A program made the position numbers and the translations under genes. A stretch of 64,000 nt of DNA from CAVRIA01 sp963721115. GTDB taxonomy: Bacteria; Desulfobacterota; Binatia; HRBIN30; CADEER01. How positions within the stretch are numbered: the first letter of the stretch is position 1; each line of letters starts with the position of its first letter. Positions 28,282 through 38,023 of this stretch are shown here, in pieces. A model generated the notes under the pieces. The model ran no database searches. It had not been told where the DNA came from and worked only from the letters and a program-made list of their open reading frames with translations. The stretch lies in assembly GCA_963721115.1 (NCBI GenBank), contig CAVRIA010000008.1, positions 521,796 through 585,795 of the forward strand, written 5' to 3'.

Positions 28282-29808
28282 CTACGGCGCTACCCTTCTC
28301 GTTCGCGCTCGCGCGGGAGGTCGCGCCATCGGCTGGGCGCGGCGAGCACGGCGCCTCGTGCCCGCCGCCGCCTTGCCGAGGCCTGTCTGAATTGCCACAC
28401 GCTCGGGCGCCTCGGAGAGCTCGCGGAACGACGCCTCGATGTCGCCGGCGAAGTCGTGCAGGTCCGGCAGCAGATCCCACTCGCCGGTAAACCCCCAGCA
28501 CAGCTTTCCCGCGTAGCTGAAGAGCACGATACCGAGGCACAGGGAGTCGATCAGCGGAAGGAAGCCGAAGTTATCGACCATCCTGGCGCCGAGCATATGG
28601 AGCGGCAGCTGGGGCCCGGGAACGTTGGTCACCACGAGATTGAACGGGAGAACGCGCGTCGCCAGCCGCGCGCCGAGCGACAGCAGGGTCGATGGCGTCC
28701 ACTCGCCCACTTGGGTCAGCACCGCGGCGCTGAGGGCTTGCTTCGAGTCCTTGAGGTGCTCCGTGGTCGCGCGGATCCTCTCGAGCCGCCGTATCGGATC
28801 GGGCTCGGCGAGGGGCATGGGAACCATCCACGCCGAGATCCGATTGCCGAGTGTGCCCCGCTCCTGCTCGGTGCGGACGCTCACCGGGGCCATCACCCGA
28901 AAGTCGAGCGGCGCCAGATCCACGCCGCGTCGACGCAGGAAGCGGCGCAGCGCACCGGCGACCGTGGCGAGCACGACATCGTTCACCGTCCCGCCCAGAC
29001 GCTGCTTGACTCCCTTGACCGTGTCGAGGTCCATCGTCAGCCAGTCGAGGCGCCGATGCGGCCCGATGCGTCGATTCAGCGGCGTCTCCGAGACGCCGCG
29101 CATGCCGGTGCTGAGGGTCTGGCGCAGGGCGTTCAGGTTGGCGCGGATGCCGGAATCCGGGTCGCCTGCCTCTTGCAGGCTGTGCGGAAAGCTCTTTGCC
29201 ATGTCGGCGGGCAGTCGCGCGTAGCGCCCGAGCGCGTCACTCGCCAGCTCCCAACGACTCGGCGCCGGGCGCGGCTTCCACCGCGGTGGTGGGTCGAACG
29301 CGTCGGTGGATTCCGGCTTGAGCAGGACGTTCAGCAGATCGACGCTCGACACCCCGTCGACCATGCAGTGATGGATCTTGCTGATCATGACGAAGAGCGC
29401 CGGATCCGCCAGGCCTTCGAGGATCCAGATCTCCCACAACGGCTTCTGGCGGTCGAGGTGCTGCGCCATGATGCGCGCTGCGAGACGCCTGAGCTGCCGT
29501 GCATCTCCCGGCTTCGGCAGCGCACTGTGGCGGACGTGGTAGTGAATGTTGAAGTGCTCGTCGTCCACCCACACGGGATGATTCTCGATCGGGACGTGCG
29601 CCAGGCGCTGGCGGTAGCGAGGAATGAGGTGCAGGCGGGAGGCGACGTAATGGCGAACCTTGTCGATGTCGATGCCGCCGTCGGCTGTCCGCAGCGGCCC
29701 GGCCTCGAACGTTGCAATGCCGGCCACGTGCATCGGGCTGGTCGGCGTCTCCATGATCAGAAAGGAGTTGTCGAGGAAGGTGAGGCGGTCGTAAGCATGC
29801 TCGGGCAT
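28282..29808 (-). CDS. Wax ester synthase/diacylglycerol acyltransferase
   Basis: A 508-residue WS/DGAT-family acyltransferase, which esterifies fatty alcohols or diacylglycerol with acyl-CoA to make neutral storage lipid at the membrane. The catalytic HHxxxDG motif appears as KIHHCMVDGVSS near residue 145. The family opening FLDNSFLIMETPTSPMHVA, the mid-chain GGTVNDVVLATVAGALR and the late NVPGPQLPLHMLGA are all present. Length is slightly over the usual 450-470 because of an Arg-rich tail. It stands between the sensor kinase and the antiporter, with no lipid gene beside it. Together with polyphosphate and glycogen enzymes downstream it suggests a storage-oriented physiology. Confidence 0.92.
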   Translation of the reverse strand: MPEHAYDRLTFLDNSFLIMETPTSPMHVAGIATFEAGPLRTADGGIDIDKVRHYVASRLHLIPRYRQRLAHVPIENHPVWVDDEHFNIHYHVRHSALPKPGDARQLRRLAARIMAQHLDRQKPLWEIWILEGLADPALFVMISKIHHCMVDGVSSVDLLNVLLKPESTDAFDPPPRWKPRPAPSRWELASDALGRYARLPADMAKSFPHSLQEAGDPDSGIRANLNALRQTLSTGMRGVSETPLNRRIGPHRRLDWLTMDLDTVKGVKQRLGGTVNDVVLATVAGALRRFLRRRGVDLAPLDFRVMAPVSVRTEQERGTLGNRISAWMVPMPLAEPDPIRRLERIRATTEHLKDSKQALSAAVLTQVGEWTPSTLLSLGARLATRVLPFNLVVTNVPGPQLPLHMLGARMVDNFGFLPLIDSLCLGIVLFSYAGKLCWGFTGEWDLLPDLHDFAGDIEASFRELSEAPERVAIQTGLGKAAAGTRRRARRAQPMARPPARARTRRVAP

Positions 29809-30099
29809 CGCGATGTCCTTTCGATGAACTGGCGCAGTAGATATCCGCGCCGCCTCGGTCTCCGTCCCGGATGACCCGGAAGTCGAGGCGTGCGATGCGT
29901 TCAGACGTTGAGGAAGGGGGTTGCCCCGGTGGGGCTCGTGCGTATCAGGGTGGGGGCCGTTGGACCCCGCGCGCGGGCTGGGAACGAGTCAGGTGATGCG
30001 CCGCTACCGTACCATCCGGGGGCGTCGTTGTCGAACCGCATCGTTTCAACGGTTCATTCACGAGGAACCAGGCCAGAGATCTGGGAATGTTCGTCGGGT

Positions 30100-31698
30100 T
30101 CAATCTTCGTTCTCGTCGGCGTCCCGCTCCTCGGTGGTCTTCTCCTCTTCGCCCGATTCGAGCCGCAACAGTCGGGCGTCGATGTCGGCCAGCAACTTCT
30201 CGTGAATCTCCTGGCTGAGAACTCCTTGCCGGAAGGAATCGATCACATGGTTCTTCTCCGTCAGCAGCAGATGCCGGCGAGCCCAATGCGACTCTTGGGC
30301 CGCAATCGCCGCGCGGTCGAGCTCCAACTCGCCGATCTGGTCTTGCTCCTTCTCGATCCGCTTTTCGTATTCATCCTTGAGCTGGGCGCGCACGTCGTCG
30401 CGGGTGAACCGGACGTACGACATGCGCTCCACTTCGTCGAGCGCCGCGCTGGCCGCCTGCAATTTGCCGCGCGCGAGCTCGTAGGCTTCCCGGTGCTCTC
30501 GCCCTTTGACGACGCCCAGCCAGTGCAGCAGGGGCGAGATGCTCATGCCGTGCACCAGAATCGACATCATCACCACCCCGAACGTCATCGTTACCAACAG
30601 ATCCCGATGGGGGAACTCCCTCGTCAGACCCAGTACCAGCACCATCGGCAAGGCGCCGCGCAGCCCGCCCCACGTCAGTACGACGCTCCACCGCCACGGA
30701 ATTTTCTCGCGGGTCTTTCGCAGCAATCCCGACACGACGAAGATCACCAGGGCCCGGCCCGCGGTCACGACCAGATAGGCGACGAGAATCACCTTCCACG
30801 AACCGAACAGCGCATCGAGGTGCACCTCCAGCCCGATGAGCAGGAACACGATCGAGTTCAAGGCAAACGCCACGTACTCCCAAAAGGTCTCCACGGCGAC
30901 CCGCGTGGAGGGCGTCATGCCGACGCGCGCGCCGTAATTGCCGCAGAGCACCCCGGCCACCACAACCGCGATCACGCCCGAATAATGAAAGTGCTCGGCC
31001 GTCACGAACGAGCCGTACGCCGCGATGGTCGTCAACGTGATCTCGATCATCGCATCATCAATCTGCTTGATTACCTGCGACACCGCCAGGCCGACCGCCG
31101 CGCCGATCAGCCCGCCGAAGCCGACAATCTCGAGGAAGTCCGTCGCCAGTTGTCCCGTCGTGACGCTGGCGCCGGTCACCAGCGACAGACTCAGCGTGAA
31201 AAACACGATTGCCGTGCCGTCGTTGAGCAAACTCTCGCCGTCCAGCAATACCGACAACCGCCGCGGCGCCCCGAGACTGCGAAACACCGCCATCACCGCG
31301 ATCGGGTCGGTCGCCGCGATCAACGCCCCGAACACCAACGCATACTGCCACGTGAAATCCCGCTCCAGATGCAGCGTGCTGACGACGGGCGTCAGGATCA
31401 CGGTCGTCAACGCCACCGCCGCGGCTACGCCCGGCACGGCCAGCGCCGCGATGGCCAAGCGGTTGCGCCAGAATTCGCGGAACTCGATGTGAAACGCGGC
31501 CTCGAACAAGAGGCCCGGCAGGAACACCGAAAAGAGCAATTCCTTCGTCAAATGGGGCGGCGTGAACAGACTCAAAATACCGAGCCCCAATCCGGTGAGC
31601 ACCAGCGCCACCGTGTACGGCACGTGCAATTGCCGCACGGCAATCGCCACGGCCGCCGCGACCGAAAACAGCAAAATCAATATCGTCTCAGTCTGCAC
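30100..31698 (-). CDS. CPA1 Na+(K+)/H+ antiporter
   Basis: A 532-residue antiporter of the NhaP/CPA1 family, exchanging external protons for cytoplasmic monovalent cations. About twelve membrane segments fill residues 1-400. Key motifs are LPGLLFEAAFH, GALIAATDPIAVMAV and DGESLLNDGTAIVFF, with the ion-binding acidic pair. A cytosolic helical tail rich in charged residues follows from 410 to the end. The start is a GTG at 31698, overlapping the stop of a 33-codon leader frame by 11 bases. It heads the distal end of a minus-strand series with a permease and an alternative ATPase, so ion homeostasis is the evident theme. Confidence 0.9.
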   Translation of the reverse strand: MQTETILILLFSVAAAVAIAVRQLHVPYTVALVLTGLGLGILSLFTPPHLTKELLFSVFLPGLLFEAAFHIEFREFWRNRLAIAALAVPGVAAAVALTTVILTPVVSTLHLERDFTWQYALVFGALIAATDPIAVMAVFRSLGAPRRLSVLLDGESLLNDGTAIVFFTLSLSLVTGASVTTGQLATDFLEIVGFGGLIGAAVGLAVSQVIKQIDDAMIEITLTTIAAYGSFVTAEHFHYSGVIAVVVAGVLCGNYGARVGMTPSTRVAVETFWEYVAFALNSIVFLLIGLEVHLDALFGSWKVILVAYLVVTAGRALVIFVVSGLLRKTREKIPWRWSVVLTWGGLRGALPMVLVLGLTREFPHRDLLVTMTFGVVMMSILVHGMSISPLLHWLGVVKGREHREAYELARGKLQAASAALDEVERMSYVRFTRDDVRAQLKDEYEKRIEKEQDQIGELELDRAAIAAQESHWARRHLLLTEKNHVIDSFRQGVLSQEIHEKLLADIDARLLRLESGEEEKTTEERDADENED

Positions 31699-31789
31699 GG
31701 CTTGTCACCCCGACAACCTCGCCCGCCGACTTCGGCGCGAGGGGAAGGATACGAGCGCCCTCTGTGTCGATGATCTCCTGCACATTCAT
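31688..31789 (-). CDS. Short leader peptide upstream of the antiporter
   Basis: A 33-residue frame (MNVQEIIDTEGARILPLAPK and 13 more) with a strong GGAGGAAGG site six bases before its ATG. Its stop overlaps the antiporter GTG by 11 bases, which suggests translational coupling. No homologue is recognised. It could be a regulatory leader, or the real amino terminus of the antiporter in a different frame if an indel is present. Confidence 0.4.
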   Translation of the reverse strand: MNVQEIIDTEGARILPLAPKSAGEVVGVTSRAD

Positions 31790-31869
31790 ATGCAGCCCTT
31801 CCTCCACCCGCCTCGCCATCGGCGGGAACAACGGACTACGGCGCGTGGGGCGTGCTCGTCGCGGTCCGG

Positions 31870-33162
31870 TCATTCGTGCAATCGGATCTCTCGATTCGCC
31901 AGCCGATAGGCGCCCTCGATCGTCACCGCCAACGCGACCATGGCCGCCAGCACCCACAACTTTGCCGGTGCGGTCATGAATGTCTGCCAGACCAACGCGC
32001 CCAATGCCGTCAGGCACGCGACAGCGCCGGCGACCGAAACCCAGCCGCGGCTGTTGGTATGAGGGGCGCTCCGCGCGTTGGCGACGTTCACCGCGGCGAA
32101 GATCAGCAGAAACCCGCCGCTGCCCAGCGTCGCAATGCTCGTCAGGTCGAAGGCGTTGGCCACGAACAGCGTCAACCCGGCGGTAATCAGCAGTCCTTCC
32201 ACCGGTTCGCCCCACACTTTCCGCTCCAGCATTGCCGGCAATTCGCCATCGCGCGCGACGCAGTAGCTCAAACGCGCTGCGCCGTAGAGCGTGGCGTTGA
32301 TCGCGGAAGCGGTGGACAACATCGCCGCGACTGCGATCAGCGTGAAGCCGGTCTGCCCGAGAAATGGTCGAGCCGCTTCCGCCAACGCGTAATCCTTGGC
32401 CGCCACGATCTTGTCTACCGAGAGATTGCCGACGGTGACGAGAGCCACCAGCACGTACAATCCGATCACGAAGCCGACCGCCGTGTAGTAGGCGCGCGGC
32501 AGGGTTCGCGCCGCGTCGCGCACATCGTCCGCGGTGTTGGCGATCAACTCGAACCCTTCGTAGGCCAAGAAGATGATCATCCCGCCTGCCGCCAACTGCA
32601 GCGGCGGCGCCCACGAGCTTGGCGCGATCTGGGAAGTGTTGACGCCGGCAAGGCCAGCGCCGACGAAAAACAGGAGGATCACTACTTTCAATCCCACGAT
32701 CCAGTCCTCCGCCTCGCCGATCAACTCGGCGCTGAGCAGGTTCACTCCGGCAATCGTGATCACGCTGAGACTGATCAACGCATGCTTGCCGATCGCCTGC
32801 CATGTCTCCGGCAGGAACGTCGCGCCGTAGCTGCCGAACGCGAACGCGTACAGCGACAGCATCACGACGTAACTCAGCCACAACAGCACGTTCAGGCTGC
32901 CGGTCGACATACCGGACCCGAAAACGCGATCCAGGAACGTGACCGTGCCGCCGCGGCTCGGATAGGCCACCGAAAGCTTCGCGTACGAATACGTCGTCAG
33001 CAGCGCCACCACGCCCGCCAGCGCAAAGGCCACCGGCGTGCCGCCGTGCGCCAGTTGCACGGCCAGGCCCAGCACCGCAAAAATCCCGCCCCCGACCATC
33101 CCACCGACGCCGATGGCCACCACCGCCCAAAAGCCGATCTTATCGTCGCCTGCTTTACTCAT
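31870..33162 (-). CDS. APC-superfamily amino acid permease
   Basis: A 430-residue transporter with about twelve membrane segments. The first helix carries GVGGMVGGGIFAVLGLA, the glycine-rich unwound substrate site of APC carriers. GGTVTFLDRVFGSG and an extended helix AYEGFELIANTADDV (the E-G-F-E motif of the helix 6 region) follow. The substrate is unknown; amino acids or polyamines are typical. ATG 33162 is the only sensible start. It sits between the ATPase operon and the antiporter, all on the minus strand, and a hairpin repeat lies 36-64 bases upstream. Confidence 0.88.
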   Translation of the reverse strand: MSKAGDDKIGFWAVVAIGVGGMVGGGIFAVLGLAVQLAHGGTPVAFALAGVVALLTTYSYAKLSVAYPSRGGTVTFLDRVFGSGMSTGSLNVLLWLSYVVMLSLYAFAFGSYGATFLPETWQAIGKHALISLSVITIAGVNLLSAELIGEAEDWIVGLKVVILLFFVGAGLAGVNTSQIAPSSWAPPLQLAAGGMIIFLAYEGFELIANTADDVRDAARTLPRAYYTAVGFVIGLYVLVALVTVGNLSVDKIVAAKDYALAEAARPFLGQTGFTLIAVAAMLSTASAINATLYGAARLSYCVARDGELPAMLERKVWGEPVEGLLITAGLTLFVANAFDLTSIATLGSGGFLLIFAAVNVANARSAPHTNSRGWVSVAGAVACLTALGALVWQTFMTAPAKLWVLAAMVALAVTIEGAYRLANREIRLHE

Positions 33163-33197
33163 GCGCCGGTCGCCTTCTACACGAGTTCGCGGCTGGC

Positions 33198-33233
33198 GAA
33201 GCTCGGAGTAGTACGCGCGCGGAACGCGCGTAC
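33198..33233 (+). repeat. Variant of the dispersed repeat with perfect hairpin
   Basis: GAAGCTCGGAGTAGTACGCG resembles the elements at 28148 and 59201. It runs into a perfect stem at 33211-33233: GTACGCGCG, loop CGGAA, CGCGCGTAC. It lies between the ATPase gamma gene and the permease, and may end the ATPase transcript or act in the permease leader. Confidence 0.5.
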
Positions 33234-33387
33234 GATCGTCGTGTCCCGAAGTTATGCCATTTGGGGTCTCGCAGCGGAAGGTGGTGCCGCTCCCGTGCGG
33301 ACACGATGGAGAATGCGAGGAAGTGGAGCAGCGTCAAGAAGCTATGCGGACCAACCGGTGTCCCTCTGTCTCGACCGTCGCGAAAGC

Positions 33388-34277
33388 CTACCGCGGATCG
33401 GCCAGCGCCTCGAAGCCGGAGATCACGTCGAACAGTTCCTCGTCGATGCCACTCTGGCGCAGACGGTGGAATGTCCCGTTGAGGTCCTCCAGCAGTTCGT
33501 CGATATTCTTGTCGGCGCGTTGCATCGCCGCCAGACGGCTCGCGTTCTCGCTCGCGAGGGATTCGGCGCACGCCCGGAAGAGCGAGACGAAAAGATATTC
33601 GCGGATGAGCGCCCGCAAGGTCGCGGTGCCGCCACCCATGACCTCGGGCAGGTTTCCCGTCGGCCAGGGAAGTTCGGCCAGCTTGCGCGCCAGGTTTCGT
33701 CCAGCGGCAGCAGTCGCTGACTGACGGGCGCATAAACCGCCCCGGACGTGGGGCGGTTGTAGAAGAGGTGGAGTTCGGCGACTTCACCCTGGCTGCGGCG
33801 CGTCTCGCTCTCCACGAGAATCTGCCCGACGAGCGGGGTGATGGCCTTGACGGAATTCGGCACGGTGAAGAGTCCCACCAGCGGCAGGCCCGCGTCCGCC
33901 AGGCGCGCATGAACGCGCTCGCCGACGGCCCAGACTCGGGGTTTGCCGGGCAGAGCCGCCAGCGTCTTGACCGCATAATCGGCCACCACATCATTAAACT
34001 GGCCCACCAGTCCCTGGTCGGAACCGAACACGACCGCGCCAATCGCACCCGCATCCGTTTGTCCTTGTCGTCTCGGTCATCGATGCCGCTGCCCCGCTTT
34101 CCCGAAAACACACGCTCAACCCCAGCTCCACGGTGCGATAGTAGTCGCCCAACGCGCGCACCGATTGCTCGTATTGGCCGATACTCGAAGCGGCCAGGGC
34201 TTTCATCGTGCGGACGACGGATTGGAGATCCCGGCGCTGTTGATCTTTCGGCGCAGGCTCGCCGTGGTGTCGCTCAT
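33388..34277 (-). CDS. atpG: N-type ATPase gamma subunit (frameshifted)
   Basis: About 296 residues of central-stalk gamma subunit, last gene of the N-ATPase operon. ATG 34277 with GAGGAGA upstream begins MSDTTASLRRKI. The body continues in other frames with LQSVVRTMKALAASSIGQYE, then FGSDQGLVGQFNDVV, and ends with RALIREYLFVSLFRACAES and NIDELLEDLNGTFHRLRQ, the C-terminal helix typical of gamma. Frames change near 34240, 34050 and 33680, so at least three single-base indels are needed. The conserved N- and C-terminal helices are both intact in sequence, which argues for read errors rather than loss of function. Confidence 0.8.
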
Positions 34278-35877
34278 GACTGTCTCCTCGGGGCTCGTCC
34301 CGGGCTTCGGTTTGACCTCGGTTGATCCGGTCGGACTCGGGCTCGGCTTGGGCTGGAAACGTGCCGAGCGTCTGGCGGGCGATTTCGATGATCGTTTCGC
34401 GATCCTCATCGCTCAACTTGTCGGCGGTATCCAATCGCTCGCGCACCTCCGCCGGGATCTCCGCCGCCGCCTCGCGCACGGCCTGCTCGGCTCCGTCATC
34501 TGGTCGAGCGGCACCGCGTCGAAGAGTTCCGCGGTCAACGCCAGCAGGACGGCGATTTGTGCGGGCACGGACACCGGGGCGAATTCCGGCTGCTTGAGGC
34601 AGGCGCGGATTCGCCGTCCATGCTCGATGATCTTGCGGGTGTCTTCATCCAGGCGGGCGCCGAACCGGGCAAAGGTCTCGAGTTCCTCGAACTGCGCGTA
34701 GGCGAGCTTGAGGTCGCCCGCCACCGCGCGGTAGGCCGCCCGTTGCGCCTTGCCGCCGACGCGCGAAACGGATTTGCCGACATCGACCGCGGGCAGCACG
34801 CCCAATTCGAACAGCGACGGCGAGAGGTAGATCTGCCCGTCCGTGATGGAAATCAGGTTGGTCGGAATGTAGGCGGAAATGTTCTGCGCTTCGGTCTCGA
34901 TGATGGGCAGGGCGGTGAGCGAGCCGCCGCCGAGTTCCTCGCGCAGATGCGTGGCGCGTTCCAGCAGCCGCGAATGGATATAGAAGATGTCGCCGGGGAA
35001 GGCTTCGCGACCGGGCGGACGGCGCAGCAGCAGGGAAAGCTCGCGATAGGCGCGGGCGTGATGGGTGAGATCGTCGTAAACGATGAGCACATCGCGGCCC
35101 GCTCCATGAAATGCTCCGCGATGCTGGTGGCGGCGTAAGGGGCGATGTAGGCGAGACCCGGCGGGTCGTTGCCCTCGGTGACGACCACGACGGTGTAATC
35201 CATCGCGCCCTTTTCCCGCAAGGTGGCCACGGCCTTCGCCACGGCGGAGGCGCGCTGGCCGATGGCGCAATAGACGCACAGGACATCCTTGCCGCGCTGA
35301 TTGAGGATGGTGTCGATCGCGATGGCGGTCTTGCCCGTCTGCCGGTCACCGAGAATCAGCTCGCGCTGGCCGCGTCCGATGGGAATGAGCGCATCGATGA
35401 CTTTGAGGCCGGTCTGGAGCGGCACGGTGACGGGCGCGCGGTCCATGATGGGCGCGGCGGGGCGTTCGATGGGCAGGCGCTCGCTGGCAGACCACCGGCC
35501 CGTTGCCATCGAGCGGCCGGCCGAGCGGGTCGATGACGCGTCCCAGCAATCCGTCGCCCACGGCCACGTCCATGACCCGGCCCGTGCGCTCGACTTCATC
35601 GCCTGCGTGCAGATGCCAGTATTCGCCGAGCAGCACGACGCCGATTTCGTCCTCGTCCACGTTGAACGCGATGCCGAACACATCGCCGGGAAATTTCACC
35701 AATTCGTCAAAGCCCACGCCGGGAAGGCCGGAGACCTTGGCGATGCCGGTGGAGACGCTGGTGATCGTGCCCACCTCGCGCGGCGTCAGTTGCGGCGTGA
35801 AGGCTTCGCGCGCCCTGGCTCATTCCAGCGAACGCGCTGTCGAAGACGCTCTGCAAGGATTCGGGCGGCGCGCTCAT
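34274..35877 (-). CDS. atpA: N-type ATPase alpha subunit (frameshifted)
   Basis: About 534 residues of the non-catalytic nucleotide-binding subunit. The Walker A loop is GDRQTGKTAIAIDTI; LCVYCAIGQRASAV and TNLISITDGQIYLSP are further alpha hallmarks. It begins MSAPPESLQSVFDSAFAGM at ATG 35877, overlapping the b-subunit stop as ATGA. The chain is spread over several frames, with switches near 35822, 35480, 35105 and 34500. In every piece the alpha sequence continues exactly where the previous one stops, so only single-base corrections are needed. The C-terminus carries an unusual charged tail (PAEVRERLDTADKLSDEDRE) of the kind N-ATPase alphas have. The exact stop is unresolved near 34274. Confidence 0.85.
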
Positions 35878-36707
35878 TTGGTCTCCTCGGGAGCTGTCAG
35901 GTTTAGCCTCGGACTTCGGCTTGGTCTCAGGTTTGACTTCCGGTTTTGACTGTTCTTTCAGCAGTTCGCCGACGCTCTTTTCCAGTGACGCGAGATAATC
36001 CGCGATGCTCCAGGCCACCTTCTGTCCGTTCGCGGTGAGTTCGATGCCGCTGATCAGGTCCGGCGCGGTCTCGAACCGGACGTGGATTTCAGCCGAGAAG
36101 GTTTCGTTGAGCGCATTTTGTATCGCCGCTCGTTGCTCCGCCGGCAGGTCGAAGGCGCTGCGCACGAGCGCGGGGTCGGACGCTGTCTTCAGGGCCTCGG
36201 CGAGGCCTTCCTTCGCCTCACCGTCCAGCTCTCGCAAGCGGCGCGCGAACACCTCGCTCATGCGTTCTTCCAGACTTGTCCCGGCGAGGTCCGTCAGCGT
36301 CTTTCGCGCGATGGCAAACACTTCCTCCCGGGTTCGGCGGGTGATTTCGTCGATTCAGGCTCTGTTGTTCGCGTTCTCAACGCTTCCTGTCGTTTGGCAC
36401 TCAGGGCGTCGGCCGCCTTCCGCGCTTCGTCGAGGAGCCGCTGACGTTCGGCTTTCGCCTCGTCCGTCGCCTGGCTCAAGAGTGCGGCGCGCTGCTGGTC
36501 GAACTCCTCGTTCTTGTGCTGGAACTCGTCGCGCTCCTTTTGGGCTTCGGCCTTTTTCGCGTCGGCGTCCGCGAGTTCCGCGGCGATCCGCTTCTCCCGC
36601 GCGTCGATGGCGTGGAGGATGGGCTTGTAGAGAAAGCGCTTCATCAACCACACCAGGATGAGGAAGTTGAGCGCCTGCGCACCGACGGTGAACCAGTCGA
36701 TGAGCAT
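35874..36707 (-). CDS. atpF: N-type ATPase b subunit with delta-like tail
   Basis: About 277 residues, much longer than the usual 160-residue b subunit. One N-terminal membrane helix (VGAQALNFLILVWLMKRFLY) leads to a long charged coiled coil (AEAQKERDEFQHKNEEFDQQ). The C-terminal half, with FARRLRELDGEAKEG and a later beta-like part, probably takes over the delta role. No separate delta gene exists in the operon, and a long b subunit is a stated property of N-ATPases. Frames change near 36350 and near 35900. The stop overlaps the alpha start. It is in direct line after the c subunit. Confidence 0.82.
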
Positions 36708-36710
36708 GGG

Positions 36711-36991
36711 TTACTTTCCCGCGGTTTGGGCGATGACGTGGTTCCAGAACGGATTGGCGAAGATGAGAATCATCGAGACCACGAAGCAGTAGATGGCCGT
36801 GGACTCGATCATCGCCAGGCCGACGAACAAGGTCCGGGTGATGGTGGCGGAGGCGTCGGGCTGCTGGGCCAGCGAGCTCAGCGCCGTCGCGACCGCCTTC
36901 CTTCCGCCAGCGCCGGCCCCATGGTGCCGAAACCGGTGGTGATGCCGGCGATGACAATGGATGCCACCGCGATGATCGTCATGCTATCCAT
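36711..36991 (-). CDS. atpE: N-type ATPase c subunit (rotor ring)
   Basis: A 93-residue two-helix proteolipid once a one-base gap is repaired. Helix 1 runs from the N-terminus to PALAEG, a polar loop holds SLAQQPDA, and helix 2 reads VGLAMIESTAIYCFVVSM. The ion site is E-S-T-x-x-Y in helix 2 plus a second acid in helix 1 (ALAEG), the double-carboxylate pattern of N-ATPase rotors. ESTxxY resembles Na+-binding rings, but some double-carboxylate rings are proton-coupled, so the ion is undecided. The break lies at a GGAAGGCGG run near 36900, best explained by one lost A. ATG 36991 has AAAGGAG upstream. Confidence 0.85.
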
Positions 36992-37021
36992 GGTATCTCC
37001 TTTGGTTGTTGTGTTCATGCT

Positions 37022-37717
37022 TCAATGGCTGGGTTCCGGTTCGGGTTCGGGCTTGCGGACGCGCGTGGCGGCCGCGATGTAAACCGTGGCCAGGATGATG
37101 AAGATGTAGGCCTGCACCATGCCGGTGAGCAGACCGAGCGCCGTCATGACGATCGGAAAGATGAACGGCGTGATGGTGAGCAGGATGCCGATGATCATCG
37201 CCCCGCTCATCATGTTGCCGAACAGGCGGACGGCCAGGGCCAGCGTGCGCGAAAGCTCGCTGATGATGTTGAACGGCAGCATGATGAACGTCGGCTTCAC
37301 ATAGGACTTGAGGTAGCCGCCCACCCCCTGCTCCTCGATGCCGAAGAACGGCACGGCCACAAACACGCACAGCGCGAGTGCCGCCGTGGTCGAGAGCGAG
37401 CCCGTCGGCGGCTCGTAGCCGGGAATGATGGTGCAGAGGCTGGCTGCGGCGACAAACAGGAAAAGCGTGCCCAGAAAGCCGAGATATTTCCGCGGCTGAC
37501 TCAGGCCGACTTCTTCGATTTGTTTCTCGATGCCGGTGACGACGATTTCCAGAAGGTTCTGCCAGCGGGAACGTTTCAGACCCGTGGAAAGTTTGCGCGT
37601 GATGAGTTTTGAACCGACGGCCAGCACGAGCATCAGCCCCCAGGTGAACACAATGGTGGCGTTGAGTTTGAGAAACCCGTGTTGCCAGAAGATGATCTCG
37701 TCGGGACTAAGGCGCAT
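37022..37717 (-). CDS. atpB: N-type ATPase a subunit
   Basis: A 231-residue, intact five- to six-helix stator channel subunit. The essential Arg of the penultimate helix region is in LALAVRLFGNMMSG, and the last helices run through MTALGLLTGMVQAYIFIILA. The N-terminus, SPDEIIFWQHGFLKLNATIV, is of the alternative-ATPase type. It works with the c ring to carry the coupling ion across the membrane. It starts 24 bases after the atpR stop and ends 30 bases before the c subunit start. Confidence 0.92.
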   Translation of the reverse strand: MRLSPDEIIFWQHGFLKLNATIVFTWGLMLVLAVGSKLITRKLSTGLKRSRWQNLLEIVVTGIEKQIEEVGLSQPRKYLGFLGTLFLFVAAASLCTIIPGYEPPTGSLSTTAALALCVFVAVPFFGIEEQGVGGYLKSYVKPTFIMLPFNIISELSRTLALAVRLFGNMMSGAMIIGILLTITPFIFPIVMTALGLLTGMVQAYIFIILATVYIAAATRVRKPEPEPEPSH

Positions 37718-37741
37718 GGCTGGCCTCCTGTGCCGGGCGAG

Positions 37742-38023
37742 TTACGGTGTTCGATCGGCGGCCCGGGTGAGCCGCGTCACGACGAGGCGTGCCATGACAA
37801 ATCCGAGGAGACACACCAGCAGCCGCTCCCAATGACCGCCCGCGACAAAGTAGAATCCAGCCAGGACAATGCTCATCCGCAGCAGCAGGCTGCCGAGGAA
37901 CCAGAGCGCCGGCCGTCGGGACGAAACGCCCTTGCGAACCGTCCACCAGAGGCCGCCGAAGAAAATCGCGCCGAGCAACACGCCCGCCACCCACGCCAGC
38001 ACCAGCGTCACGGCTTCATTCAT
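37742..38023 (-). CDS. atpR: N-ATPase accessory membrane protein AtpR
   Basis: A 93-residue protein with three hydrophobic helices (LVLAWVAGVLLGAIFFGGLWW, SLLLRMSIVLAGFYFVAGG, LLVCLLGFVMARLVV). Small three-helix proteins in this position are the AtpR family, found only in N-ATPase operons and proposed to assist the c ring or ion path. The start at ATG 38023 overlaps the atpQ stop by eight bases. Its presence here, with atpQ, is the clearest sign that this is the alternative and not the housekeeping ATPase. Confidence 0.82.
   Translation of the reverse strand: MNEAVTLVLAWVAGVLLGAIFFGGLWWTVRKGVSSRRPALWFLGSLLLRMSIVLAGFYFVAGGHWERLLVCLLGFVMARLVVTRLTRAADRTP

Noticed and set aside
33388..35877. Alpha and gamma ATPase genes as true pseudogenes
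   Set aside because: All conserved segments are present in order and only single-base corrections are needed. Decay is kept as a question in the findings but is not the preferred call.
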